Below the pieces are notes generated by a model. The model searched no databases. It worked only from the letters and a program-made list of their open reading frames with translations, and was not told the DNA's origin. A program made the position numbers and the translations under genes. A DNA stretch of 64,000 nt from Impatiens glandulifera (taxonomy: Eukaryota; Streptophyta; Magnoliopsida; Ericales; Balsaminaceae), in assembly GCF_907164915.1 (NCBI RefSeq), contig NC_061862.1:1364001-1428000 (forward strand), in the 5' to 3' direction. Shown in pieces: positions 9,845-21,289 of the stretch (positions are counted from its first letter, which is position 1; every line of letters begins with the position of its first letter).

Positions 9845-11711
9845 TTCAACTGATGAGTTATATCCTCCATTTGATAAATTCTGGACCGCATTAAATGCCG
9901 TAAATCAACCGGTTTGGATGGGTCATCCAACTGAAAGTCAATTATATGCAACAGTTAAAATGCTTAACATCAAGTCCGATAACAATTGGAGTGAGAGAGG
10001 TATCAATGAAACAGTAAACTACATCAAAAAGTTACTTCCTAAGGAAAATGTGCTCCCTGAAAGTTTTTACCATATGAAGAAGCTTGTAGTAGACTTGGGT
10101 ATACCTGTATTAAGGATTGATGTGTGTAAGAAAGGTTGCATGCTATTTTGGATGGACGACATTGAATTAGAGTCATGCAAGTTTTGTAATGGGCCACGGT
10201 TCAAAGGTGTGGGATGAAAACAGAAACCATTTAAGCAACTTTTCTACTTTCCGTTGGCTCCAAGGTTGCAAAGAATGTTTGCATCCCACGCGACCGCGTC
10301 ACACATGATATGGCATGCCCATCACAAAAAAAATGATAATGTAATGTGTCACGCATCAGATGGCATTGAATGGAAAAATATCAATGAAGCATACCCGAAT
10401 TTCTCTAGAGAGCCACGAAATGTTTGTTTGGGTTTGTGTTCTGATGAATTTGCTTCATTTGGACAGTATGGGAGGCCTTATTCTTGTTGGCCTGTCATTT
10501 TGACCCCATATAATTTGCCACCCGGAATGTGCATGAAGGCACCATACATGTTTATTTCGCTCATTATCCCGGGGCCGAAGAGTCCTGGAAAAAATATAGA
10601 CATCTACTTACAGCCTCTAGTGGAAGAACTAAAGATGTTGTGGAGTGAAGGTGTTAATACTTTTGATGTATGTAGAGGTCAACAATTTAACTTAAGGGCA
10701 ATGTTTTTATGGACAATCAATGATTTTCCAGCTTATGGAATGTTGTCTGGATGGAGTACTCATGGTATCCATGGATGCCCGATATGTATGAAGAGTTCTA
10801 ATTCATTTCGCCTTAAATTTGGTAAGAAGCCATGCTATTTTGATTCTCATAGACAGTTCTTGGCACAAGATCATCCATATAGAGTTGATACAGATCATTT
10901 TTTTACATGGGAAGATCGTCAGAAACCAAATGCCTTCTAGGCCACCGGAGTCGAACTATGGAATGCTATCTCAGGAATGAAGTTTGCATTTAAAGACCCT
11001 GATGGATATCCACCAGGTTATGGAGTATCCCATAAGTGGACGAAGAAGAGTATTTTTTGGGAGTTGCCATATTGGGGACGTTTTCTCATAAGACACAACA
11101 TTGATTTTATGCATGTAGAAAAAAATGTATTTGAGAATATAATCAACACTGTGATGAATGTTAAAGGGAGGACAAAGGATAATATTAATGCTAGGAAGGA
11201 CATATTCTTGCTTTGCAACCGTCCGGAGCTTCACATAGACCCACAAAGTGGGATGAATAGGATGAGTAAGGTTGTGTACACTTTAACAAGAGATGATAAC
11301 AAAATTATTTGCGAGTGGTTGAAGGGTTTAAAATTCCCAGATGGATATACATCCAACTTATCACGATGTGTAGATAGAAGTGGTTGTAAGTTGATTGGTC
11401 TAAAGATCCATGACTGTCATGTTTTCCTAGAAAGACTTTTGCCAATTGCTTTTAAGAATTTGCTCCCCAACTTTGTATGGGCCACACTAACAGATTTAAG
11501 TAATTTTATGCACGACCTAAGCTCTACCACTTTGTCGAAAACTAGTATGGATAACTTGGAACTTGCGGCTCCGGTTATTCTTTGTAACTTAGCAAAAATA
11601 TTTCCACCAGCATTCTTCGACTCAATGGAGCACCTCCTCGTGCATTTACCATACGAGGCAAATGTTGGAGGACCAGTTCAGTACCGATGGATGTATCCTT
11701 TCGAACGGTAA
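9839..11711 (+). pseudogene. CACTA transposase, TNP2 core and start of DUF4218
   Basis: TNP2 is the catalytic transposase of CACTA elements. After the frameshift the sequence reads WMGHPTESQLYATVKML, then SFYHMKKLVVDLGIPVLRID and CKKGCMLFW, then SHMIWHAHHK. It continues with YSCWPVILTPYNLPPGMCMK, GWSTHGIHGCPICM and RHNIDFMHVEKNVFENIINT. It ends with the DUF4218 hallmark LPYEANVGGPVQYRWMYPFE before a consensus donor (cg|gtaagt). Two in-frame stops interrupt it, TGA at 10215 and TAG at 10938, but there is no further shift. These motifs are diagnostic of plant TNP2 proteins. Confidence 0.92.
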
Positions 11712-11784
11712 GTATTTATATTTAAATAAACTAGTTTATAAATCATCTTATATATACTTTATAAGTGTTTTCTCTTATCGCAGG

Positions 11785-12132
11785 TTTCTTCACACCATAA
11801 AGCAAAAAATAAAAAATAAATCCCGGATCGAGGCATCCATTTGCAATGCCTACATTCTTCAAGAGATCACGATATTTGCTTCTCACTACTTTGAACCAGA
11901 TATTCAATGTAAACAACGAATAGCACAGAGAAATACAGAATGACTAGTGAACCTTAAACAACCACCCAAGTCCATTTTCAATTATCTTGGACGTAGTAGT
12001 GGAGCTAAAAGTAAAAGATACTTAAATAGTGAAGAGTTATTGGTGGCTCACACGTATGTGCTACTAAACTTCCCCGAGGTTGAACCGTATTATAGGTTTG
12101 TTGATGTTGATTATGTTGGTACCTATAATTAA
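11785..12132 (+). pseudogene. CACTA transposase, DUF4218 remainder
   Basis: After the intron (about 11709-11784, gtaagt...cgcag) the exon reads FLHTIKQKIKNKSRIEASIC, then NAYILQEITIFASHYFE. It continues past an in-frame TGA at 11941 into FNYLGRSSGAKSKRYLNSEE and VLLNFPEVEPYYRF. This is the C-terminal part of DUF4218. The final PEVEPYY segment is the normal lead-in to DUF4216. The single stop makes it non-functional. Confidence 0.85.
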
Positions 12133-12280
12133 TTGCTTACATATTTTAAAACAGGATTTTCTGTTGTTATCTATCTAGAGAATTCGCCACTTGGTTCCGA
12201 TGTCAGGTGAATTAATTTGATTTTCCATATCTTCTTTAATTACTAATGAATGAATACCTTAAGAATGGTCTGTTTTGTAG

Positions 12281-12985
12281 ATTCTTGAAGAAAATGAACA
12301 TAATACAACAGGGGATTCAAGTGACTTACTATATTATGTTTCCTATGGGCCACTAACACCTACTACCTCTATTCTCATATATTTTGTTAACGGATATGTT
12401 TGGAGGCCAAAAGATTACGGGTCTAATAGATCGACCATGAATAGTGGTGTATGTGTCAAAGCAAATGATGCAGAATATTATGGACTGCTAGAAGAGATCA
12501 TACAACTTCAATATCTAGGACCGTATATGGGTGTTGTCTTATTTAAGTGCATGTGGTTTGACCCAACAAGGGGCACAAGAATGAACGATAACTATAGAGT
12601 TGTTGAGGTTAACATGAAGCAAAAGTATCTTAGATACGATCCATTCATTCTAGCACAACAAGCCATACAAGTGTACTATAGTCCATATCCAAGCAGAACA
12701 TCAAGACAATCCTCTTGGATGTCCGTATGTAAAACCAAGGATAGAGGGAAAGTGGAGGAACAATGGACCGATGATAATGTGGTGTATCAACAAGAGGTTC
12801 CTATAACTAGTATCCATATCGACTTGCCACTGAATATTCGGTCATACGATGTAAGTAACCTACATGACCCTAACAACATTATCTACATGGAACTAGAAGG
12901 GGAAAATGAGGAGCATGATTTTGAATTAGAAGAATGTGACAATGGAACAGAAATTTCCCTTGATTCGGGTGGGAGTACATATTAA
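12281..12985 (+). pseudogene. CACTA transposase, DUF4216 exon
   Basis: An exon following 'ttttgtag' opens ILEENEHNTTGDSSDLLYYV and continues to FVNGYVWRPKDYGSNRSTMN. The next segments are SGVCVKANDAEYYGLLEEI and MGVVLFKCMWFDPTRG, then RYDPFILAQQAIQVYY and an acidic C-terminus ending at 12985. This is the DUF4216 domain, usually located at the end of the TNP2 gene. The exon itself is open, so the domain is the best preserved part of the element. Confidence 0.9.
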
Positions 12986-13197
12986 AATGACTTAGAACAA
13001 GTTGATGTTGAAGCAAATGAATTTATATACTAATGCTTTCCTTTATCTTGTTATGTATATATTGCTCATGAAATCTGGTGAGGAGTCTGTAAATTATATG
13101 TTGATGTTAGTTCATTAATGCAAAGGCATGTGGATCTTGGTTATCTTGAATATGCACAAAAGATGTTTGATATTAGTAAACCAAAACATTATTTTTA

Positions 13198-15854
13198 GCC
13201 ACACACAAGCCATATGCGATACTTCTTCCCACTCCTAAAGGTAATTTAGATGTATTTTAGGAATTCATACGAACTTCTACATTATATTGACAAGCTAGAA
13301 TAATATAGGCTAATATAATTCGAGCTTATGTAAATCTGACGAACTCCTACTCTCAATTGGCTAACATTCAAGATTATATAATTATTAAATTTCTGTTAAA
13401 TAAGATTTTATAATATAATGAAACTTGAACATTAAAATTAGCCACACACAAGCCATATGCGATACTTCTTCCCACTCCCAAAGGTAACTTGGATGTATTT
13501 TAGGAATTCATACGAACTTTTACATAATTTGACAAGCTGGAATAATATTGGGTGATATAATTCGAGCTTATGTAATTTTAACGAACTCCTACACCTAATC
13601 GGATAACATTTAAGAATAGATAATTCTTAAATTTCTGTTAAATAAGATTTTTTATAATATTAGGAAAGTTGAACATTAAAATTAGCCACACACAAGCCAT
13701 ATGCGATACTTCTTCCCACTCCCAAAGGTAATTTGGATGTATTTAAGGAATTCATGCAAACTTTTACATAATTTGACAAGTTAGAATAATATTGGGTGAT
13801 ATAATTCGAGCTTATGTAATTCTGACGAATTCCTACTATAAATCAGCTAACATTCAAGATTAGATAATTCTTAAATTTCTATTAAATAAGATTTTATAAT
13901 ATTATGAAACTTTAACAATAAAATTATCCACACACAAGCCATATGCGATACTTCTTCCCACTCCCAAATGTAATTTGGATGTATTTTAGGAGTTCATACA
14001 AACTTTTACATAATTTGACAAACCGGAATAATATTGGGTGATATAATTCGAGCTTATATAATTCTGATGAACTCCTACTATCAATCGACTAACATTCAAG
14101 GTTAGATCATTCTTAAATTTCTATTAAATAAGATTTTATAATATTATGAAACTTGAACATTAAAACTAGGCACACACAAGCCATATATGATACTTCTTCC
14201 CACTCCCAAAGGTAATTTGGATGTATTTTATAAGTTCATATGAACTTTAACATAATTTGACAAGCTGGAATAATATTGGGTGATATAATTCGAGCTTATG
14301 TAATTTTAACGAACTCCTACACCTAATCGGCTAACATTCAAGAATATATAAGATTTTATAATATTATGAAACTTGAACATTAAAATTAGCCACACACAAG
14401 TTATATGCGATACTTCTTCCCACTCCCAAAGGTAATTTGGATATATTTTATGAATTTATACAAACTTCTACATTATTTGACAAGAAGCTAGAATAATATA
14501 GGGTGATATAATTCCAGCTAATGTAATTCTGACGAACTACTACTCTCAATCGGCTAACATTCAAGATTAGATAATTCTTAAATTTCTGTTAAATAAGATT
14601 TTATAATGTTATAAAATTGAACATTAAAATTAGCCACACACAAGCCATATGCGATACTTCTTCCCACTCTCAAATATAATTTGGATGTATTTTAGGAGTT
14701 CATACAAACTTTTACATAATTTGACAAACTGGAATAATATTGGGTGATATAATTCGAGCTTATATAATTCAAACGAACTCCTACTATCAATCGACTAACA
14801 TTCAAGATTAGATCATTCTTAAATTTCTATAAAATAAGATTTTATAATATTATGAAACTTGAACATTAAAATTATCCACACACAAGCCATATGCGATACT
14901 TCTTCCCACTCCCAAAGGTAATTTGAATGTTTTTGAGGAGTTCATACGAACTTTTACATAATTTGACAAGCTGGTATAATATTGAGTGATATAATTCGAG
15001 CTTATGTAATTTTAACGAACTCCTACATCTAATCGGCTAACATTCAAGATTATATAATTCTTAAATTTATGTTAAATAAGATTTTATAATATTATGAAAC
15101 TTGAACATTAAAATTAACCACACACAAGTTATATGTGATACTTCTTTCCACTCCCAAAGGTAATTTGGATATAATTTAGAATTTATACGACCTTCTACAT
15201 TATTTGACAAGCTAGAATAATATAGGGTGATATAATTTCAGCTAATGTAATTCTGACGAACTCCTACTCTCAATCGGCTAACATTCAAGATTAGATAATT
15301 CTTAAATTTTTGTTAAATATGATTTTATAATATAATGAAACTTGAACATTAAAATTAGCCACACACAAGTTATATGCGATACTTCTTCCCACTCCCAAAG
15401 GTAATTTGGATATATTTTAGGAATTTATACGAACTTCTACATTATTTGACAAGCTAGAATAATTTAGGGTAATACACTTCCAGCTAATGTAATTCTGACG
15501 AACTCCTATTCTCAATCGACTAACATTCAAGATTAGATAATTCTTAAATTTCTGTTAAATAAGATTTTATAATATTAGGAATGTTGAACATTAAAATTAG
15601 CCACACACAAGTCATATGCGATACTTCTTCCCACTTCCAAATGTAATTTGGATGTATTTTAGAAATTTATACGAACTTCTACATTATTTGACAAGCTAGA
15701 ATAATATAGGCTGATATAATTCGAGCTTATGTAATTCTGACGAATTCCTACTCTCAATCGACTAACATTTAAGATTAAATAATTCTTAAATTTCTTTTAA
15801 ATAAGATTTTATAATATTATGAAACTTGAACATTATAATTAGCCACACACAAGA
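13198..15854 (+). repeat. 242-bp tandem repeat array, 11 units plus a partial
   Basis: Unit starts (gccacacacaag or variants) are at 13198, 13441, 13685, 13927, 14169, 14389, 14633, 14875, 15117, 15358 and 15600. A 13-bp stub lies at 15842. Spacing is 241-244 bp except for one 220-bp unit carrying a deletion. Each unit includes 'gatacttcttcccactc' and 'aaatttctgttaaataagat'. Unit types recur in the order C'-B-D twice (13927-14632 and 14633-15357), a higher-order repeat. The array lies between the DUF4216 exon and the right terminus of the CACTA. No ORF is carried. Confidence 0.93.
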
Positions 15855-16376
15855 ACTACAACATTATGTTCAGCCATCTCTGCAATTGTTAATGCATCAT
15901 AGACTAAAATATCACCAAAAATATATTGTTAATGTATTACTAGATTAATCACTATGTACTCATAAGTCATTCAACTAAAATTATTTTGTGACATGAATTA
16001 AAAAGTCACATAATCATCAAACAAATATAATCTCAATGTCACTAATCATATAGCATTCAAAAGTAAGTGAAAATTTGAAAAGTTGCGATTGAATAGGTAA
16101 TGTTATAAACATCATTTGTCGCTGTATTCATAGAAGATTTACTATTAAAATAAATTAATCAAAAAATGGGGATAAAAAATATAAATTCCATTTAATAACG
16201 TCTTTAGCAACATTTTATATTTCTTTCAGTGTAATTAATTTGAAACCGAAAATCTTATCGCAATATTTCCAACAATGTTATTTTCCAGCGCTGAACTTAT
16301 TCCTATCAAGTAAATTTACCAATATTCGTAATTTAATCGATAAAATGTATCGCAAATCAGACTTTTTTTTGTAGTG
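15855..16376 (+). other. CACTA right subterminal region and terminus
   Basis: AT-rich non-coding sequence follows the tandem array and ends in 'cgcaaatcagac', a T run and 'gtagtg'. The reverse complement begins CACTACAAAAAAAAAGTC, a typical CACTA terminal inverted repeat. The adjoining base, 16377, begins sequence also found at 52878, which fixes the boundary independently. Confidence 0.8.
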
Positions 16377-17329
16377 TATATATTGTTCCAGAAAAAAAAA
16401 TAAGATTAAATGTGATATTATTCCTTAAATTTTTTTAAAATTTTAATTTGGGTTTGTTTGTTTATATAGTTATTTAAAAAATAGTAAATTTATATTCGTT
16501 TTATTCAAAAAAAAAAAAAAATTCTTTGATTTTTTAAATTTTCCTCAAATTTTACCTATAAATCTCGATCCTTTCATGTTAGTGAAGATGTCACTTTGTA
16601 CTTCCTTCTTAATATTAATAATAATAATATTTAAACAAATAAATATCCTACATCCGTTGTATATAATGACTTAAATATATATATATATATAAATAATAAT
16701 TGGTTTTTAAAAGTTATATATATATTAATAAATAAAATATTTGTTATCCTAAAAACTTGATATTAATATGATTTCAAATATATTTTTTAAAATTTGAACT
16801 CTTCAATTATCTTATTATATTTATAAAAAACAATATTAACCAATTAAGTTATGTTTTTTTATTAATTATAAATTAAAAATATTATATATATTTATATTAT
16901 TTTATTTATTTATTAATTTTAACGTTAAAATATTATATTATTTTATAAAAATGTTAAAATAATTAAATTTAGTGAATATAACAACCAAAATAAATCATTA
17001 TATATATACATTTTATTTGTTGGTAAAAAATATGAGTGATAATATATATATATACATTTTATTTGTTGGTAAAAAATATGAGTGATAAAATATTTGACAG
17101 TTGTTTTATAAATGATAAAAAAAATGAGTTGATCTAAAAGTTGAATGAAATACAGTCACTTATTTTTATAAAGAATGAAATTACATGTTTTTGAGGTATG
17201 AGTTTTGAATGTACAAGTTACAGCTAATATTTAATTAAAAATATGTTATATTATAAGTTTAGGATCAAGTTTAAATAATTATAAGTTATGTAAGGACTTA
17301 AGTGTAAAAATGGGACAGAATCCTAAGAG

Positions 17330-17447
17330 AAACCCTAAACTCCAATTAGTTTCCCCCGCCGCCTTTTACCCTATTTTCATCTTTCAAAATCTATAAAAGC
17401 CCTCTTCTATTGTTAAAACAACCTCAGACAAAAATCTTAGACCAAAA
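17330..17447 (+). promoter_or_regulatory. Genelet promoter: telo-box and TATA box
   Basis: A telo-box (AAACCCTAA, 17330-17338) is followed by TATAAAAG (17392-17399) and then a leader containing 'gttaaaacaacctcagac' before ATG 17448. A TATA box 50-60 bp ahead of the start codon, with a telo-box upstream, fits plant promoters of highly expressed housekeeping genes. The same architecture is present at 41832-41948 and 56152-56255. Activity is inferred, not shown. Confidence 0.6.
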
Positions 17448-17576
17448 ATGTTTTGGTTCGTAAAGGAAATTCAAGGAGTCCTAGGAGGATTAAAAATCAA
17501 TGTAAGTATGATTGCTGCAGTTGACGTTTATGATTGTTTATATAAATTACATAGCCCAGATTATCTCCATATCTAG
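17448..17576 (+). CDS. 42-residue genelet ORF, subfamily B copy 1 (unknown function)
   Basis: The ORF starts MFWFVKEIQGVLGGLKIN and ends CLYKLHSPDYLHI before TAG. A consensus-like donor (aat|gtaagt) occurs inside the ORF and another (caag|gtaact) just after the stop. Both could pair with the acceptor 'tttctcaatag' near 17675. Comparison with the intact copy at 32502-33012 supports the second donor. There the exon ends 'atctcaag|gtaact' without a stop, and the forward copies carry two extra bases that create one. Family unknown. Confidence 0.4.
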   Translation: MFWFVKEIQGVLGGLKINVSMIAAVDVYDCLYKLHSPDYLHI

Positions 17577-19269
17577 CAAGGTAACTATCTAAACCTCAAT
17601 TTTCTTTAGATCGATTCAGATTAAATTCTTTTATCAACTTTGATTACTGATTATTTTTTTTTATTTCTCAATAGGGAATGGGCAAATGAAACAGAGCAGA
17701 GTGATACAGAGAGCCTGAGAAAATGATATTTCAAATATTGATTGTTTGTTTTCTCAAAATATAAAGGCTCGTCATCTATACTTATAAAATATGTCAAAAT
17801 AAATTAATAGACAATGTTGAAATTGAAATGTATTATTGATTGCTTTATTTTTATTTATTTGAATGTTTCATGTAATATACTGAAATGAATAAGTTTAATT
17901 TATTTATAAATTTATATTTGGATGAAGTTGGATTGATGCATTTTTTTACTTTCTGAAATTTATTTTAAATATGTAAAGATTTATGAAATTTTTGACTAAT
18001 TTATTGTGATAATATGCTTCTTATTTTCTTAGTCTTTGAAATATAATATTTGAGACTAAAACTGAATTTAATATTTCACTATTTTCGAACTGAAAAATAT
18101 ACTTTTCATATTGAACAGCATCCAAACAAGACACAAATATGAACAATTATACAAGTGTGCAATTGTTGTAGATCAAACTACAATTTAAATTAATATGTTT
18201 AATTATTCCAACAAGTAGATATTTCTTAATTGATTAATTAAAAAGATTATATAAATAATTATTTTTTATATAATTTAAATTTTATATTCTTTATTAAAGA
18301 AATACAATATTTTATTTTAAAAAAAAAAGTGAGTCAAAAGTATGAGGGAAAATGAAAGGTAGTGTTAATTTGTGAAATTTACTTCCTTGCTTGAAATAAT
18401 ATTTTTTTTATACCTACATTTACATATATTTAAATTTAAGTATTTTTATTTAAAATCCACCTAAGATTTCAATGTCTGTTTAAAATTAACTGAAATTATC
18501 AGTTAGTTTGGAAAAATAAAATCTTATTAAAAATAAAATTAGTATTTAAAAATGATTGATATAAAATTATCAGTTAATTTTAATAATTATAAATAAAAAA
18601 ATTTAATCTTGTTAGAAAATAAAAAATAATAATTTGAAAATATTTTATATCATTCTTATTTTATAATAAAATAAGTTAAATTATATATATATATATATAT
18701 ATTAAAACCAAAATTTTAATAATAAGTTTGTCTGGTTTAACAATGTTTCAAACAACCTCTGGTTCAATTCATAATTTTAAACACACGTACAAACTTATAC
18801 GCATAAACAATTTTTAAGTATATAAGGTAAATTTGACAGCTTGACGAGTTAATAAGTAGAATAAAAGAATAAGTAGAATAAGTTCTGGTACGCAATGAAT
18901 GAAGAGAATTTCATTTTGCTTCACTAGATACACATAGGTAGTATTATGGTTTAATCTATTAGTTGAAGTATTCAAATGAGCACATTGGTAAAATGATAAT
19001 TGTTTGTGACATTAGCTCTAACTCTGCAAATGAATTACAGAATTTGGTGAAGGCCTTATTATGAAGTGGGTCAGAAATATGAGCCACATTTTGACTACTT
19101 CCTTGACGAGTTCAACACAAAGAATGGAGGTCAACGTGGGGTGACATTTTTAATGTACATGTAAGTAAATTTTATGATTATATGACCAATTTGGACATAG
19201 TAATATAGAGTTACTTGGACCATTAATTCATGAACCATTATTTCATGAAAAACATATATAATGGACGAC

Positions 19270-19749
19270 TAAGGATGACAATTTGAAACCGCCCTGCAAA
19301 AACCGAATCGAATTGTCCCATTTGAGACGGTTTTTCCCCGAAACCGAACGGGGATGAGGCGGGAACGGTATTTGTGTCCCCTGCCCCGACCCGCCCCGAT
19401 TTCACCCAGATTTTGCCCCGAACATCATAAACATAATAAATATATTAAATTACCAATATATTTATTTATTCAATATATTTTATAAGAGTAATAAGGTTGT
19501 TTTTTTATAATAATATAAAATTTTAATATATTACAATATATATTATTTTAAAAAAAATTATTTATATAATTTTATTGTATAATTTTTATTTATTTTTTTT
19601 AAATTATTAATGGTGCCCCGCGGCCGGGATTCCCCGATACCGTAAAAAACCGAACGGGGTGGGGATGGTATTAAAAAATCCCCGAAAATAAAACGGGGCG
19701 GGGATGGTAAATGCATTCCCCGTCCCGAACCGCCCCATTGCCATCCCTA
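19270..19749. mobile_element. hAT-type MITE, GC-rich ends, copy 1
   Basis: This 480-bp element has terminal inverted repeats TAAGGATGACAAT and TAGGGATGGCAAT (as the reverse complement) and an 8-bp target duplication TGGACGAC (19262-19269 and 19750-19757). The ends are rich in 'ggggcggggatgg' motifs and the centre is AT-rich. It has no coding capacity. A second copy sits at the same place in another block B copy (43835-44285), with the same flanks. Insertion therefore predates duplication of the block. Confidence 0.88.
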
Positions 19750-19915
19750 TGGACGACTCCTCAAGGATGTAGACATTTGTTGGCCAAACCTCGTTTTACA
19801 TTTGTTTAAAAAAATCAAAAACAATTTTAAGTGTTGGGTAGGGTCAAAAACGAAGGTTTTCAAATAAACCTTCGGTTTTGACCTTTGTTTAAAAAAATCT
19901 GAAAAAATTAACATT

Positions 19916-20470
19916 TTGTTGGAATATCTTATTCTTTTAGTAACCCGTGGATTACTTCCAGATAATGTGTATGATGCGTTAGTAAATTTGTCTCGGTTGT
20001 TGTGTTTCAAAGAGTTGATTCAAGCGGACCTCGAACAATTGTACATGGATATTACATTGACACTTTGCAAATTTGAAATGATTTTTCCACCGTCAATCTT
20101 CGACATCATGATGCATCTCCCGGTTCACTTGTCATTTGAGGCTTTTCTTGGGGGACCTGTTCAGTATCGATGGATGTATCCGTTTGAACATTACATGGGT
20201 ACAATGAAAAGATATTTGCGAAATAATAACCACTCCGAAGCATCTATAAGCGAGAGCTATCTTGTAAATGAGAGTATTAGTTTATGTGCCAGGTATATGG
20301 AGGAAGAAGAGCAAGAAAATGCACAAACTGAAATCTCGGGCATTTCAATATTTTCATCGTTGGAAGACCTATCTAACGGAAAAATATACAACTTGGATTA
20401 TATCGATCGAGTGACAGTTCATTCATACATTTTGAAAAATTGCCCCGAAGTAGAACCTTTTTACATGTAA
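19916..20470 (+). pseudogene. CACTA transposase remnant, DUF4218
   Basis: After an acceptor-like 'attcttttag' the sequence reads GLLPDNVYDALVNLSRLLCF, then KFEMIFPPSIFDIMMHLPVH, then FLGGPVQYRWMYPFEHYMGT. It continues with SEASISESYLVNESISLCAR and ends NCPEVEPFYM near a donor (atg|taagat). The hallmark GGPVQYRWMYPFE matches the first CACTA at 11670-11706. No stop interrupts this exon, but the catalytic TNP2 part that should precede it is missing. Confidence 0.88.
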
Positions 20471-20679
20471 GATTCTATGTTGCTGTTATTAATTAGTATT
20501 AAAGAGTATGCTATTTAATATTCGATCTATTTGCAGAGATTATATGCAGTATTGCAATAACATCGAGTCCGTGGAGAAACGGTTGCCGTCTATTTAAAGC
20601 ATCGAGTGAGTAAATTATAAACCATATATCCTAACTCTTTATATTTATTTTAACAACTACATTTCGGGTATATATATAG

Positions 20680-21130
20680 GTCGCTCAATTAGCAGAATTT
20701 AACGACATATCAAGAGACCTCAAGATCTTAGGAGAAGGTCCAAGTATGTACTCGTCTATGTATGTTTGGTGTAAAGTAAACGGATACAAATTCTATACAG
20801 AAAAACACGACGAAGGTTTGGCCACTCAAAATAGTGGGGTGGTTGTTGAAGGGTACAACGGGTCTGAAACTATGTCATACTACGGAGTTTTAACGAATAT
20901 AATCGAAGTACAATACTTTTCTCACAAACGAGTTGTTTTATTCAAGTGTAAATAGTTTGATACACACTTGGGGGAATTAGGAGTGAAAGTGGATAAATAT
21001 GACTTCGTAAGTATAAATTTAAACCGAATTTTGAAACCCAAAGTCAAGACCCGTATATATTGGCGAGTCAAGCAAAATAAGTATTCTACGCCCCTGATAT
21101 GTAAGCCCGACCCGGTTGGAAGATTGTGAC
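20680..21130 (+). pseudogene. CACTA transposase remnant, DUF4216
   Basis: The sequence reads MYSSMYVWCKVNGYKFYT, then SGVVVEGYNGSETMSYYGVL and TNIIEVQYFSHKRVVLFKCK. An in-frame TAG at 20953-20955 falls where the family has tryptophan (KCxWFD), and the frame continues into FDTHLGELGVKVDKYDFVSI. The end (RVKQNKYSTPLICKPDPVGR) is also typical. The stop looks like a single TGG-to-TAG change. Confidence 0.85.
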
Positions 21131-21289
21131 AAAAATAAAACCGCGATTTACAAATATATAATTCAGATTAATTAATTAGGTAGATTTATGTTTTTTACTT
21201 TATATTCATTCTTATTACTCCTTTATTTCAATTATTCGCACATTTATTAATGGTATGCATTAAGAATGTCTAAAGGTAGTTAAGAACCT

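Larger units (their letters stand above)
8375..16376 (+). mobile_element. CACTA (En/Spm) transposon, degenerate autonomous type
   Basis: The right terminus is clear: '...gactttttttttgtagtg' ending at 16376 is the reverse complement of a CACTACAAAAAAA-type CACTA end. A left terminus is proposed at 8375, where 'cactac' occurs, but the match stops after six bases. The 3-bp flanks (ttt and tat) do not match, so the left end is uncertain. Between the ends are the transposase-associated, TNP2, DUF4218 and DUF4216 coding regions in the usual order on the plus strand. A 242-bp tandem array follows the coding part. Frameshift and stop codons show it cannot now make transposase. Confidence 0.8.
16377..19793 (+). 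repeat. Block B repeat, copy with a large internal deletion
   Basis: The first part, from about 16380 to 17095, matches 52885-53600 and 37790-38520. At about 17095 it jumps to sequence matching 41590 onward and then follows 41590-44333 to 19793. Compared with the 37770-44333 copy it lacks about 3 kb. It carries the genelet (17448), a hAT MITE (19270-19749) and an unknown short ORF remnant near 18990-19140. The CACTA right end abuts it on the left and a second CACTA on the right. Confidence 0.8.

Noticed and set aside
13198..15854. Regularly spaced repeats as a CRISPR-like array
   Set aside because: The whole 242-bp unit is repeated with no unique spacers, in a plant CACTA transposon.
17498..17510. 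Consensus-like donor 'aat|gtaagt' inside the genelet ORF as the true exon 1 end, giving a 22-residue product
   Set aside because: The intact three-exon copy reads through this point, and subfamily A has lost the GT (ataagc, ataaac). The later donor is conserved in all copies.
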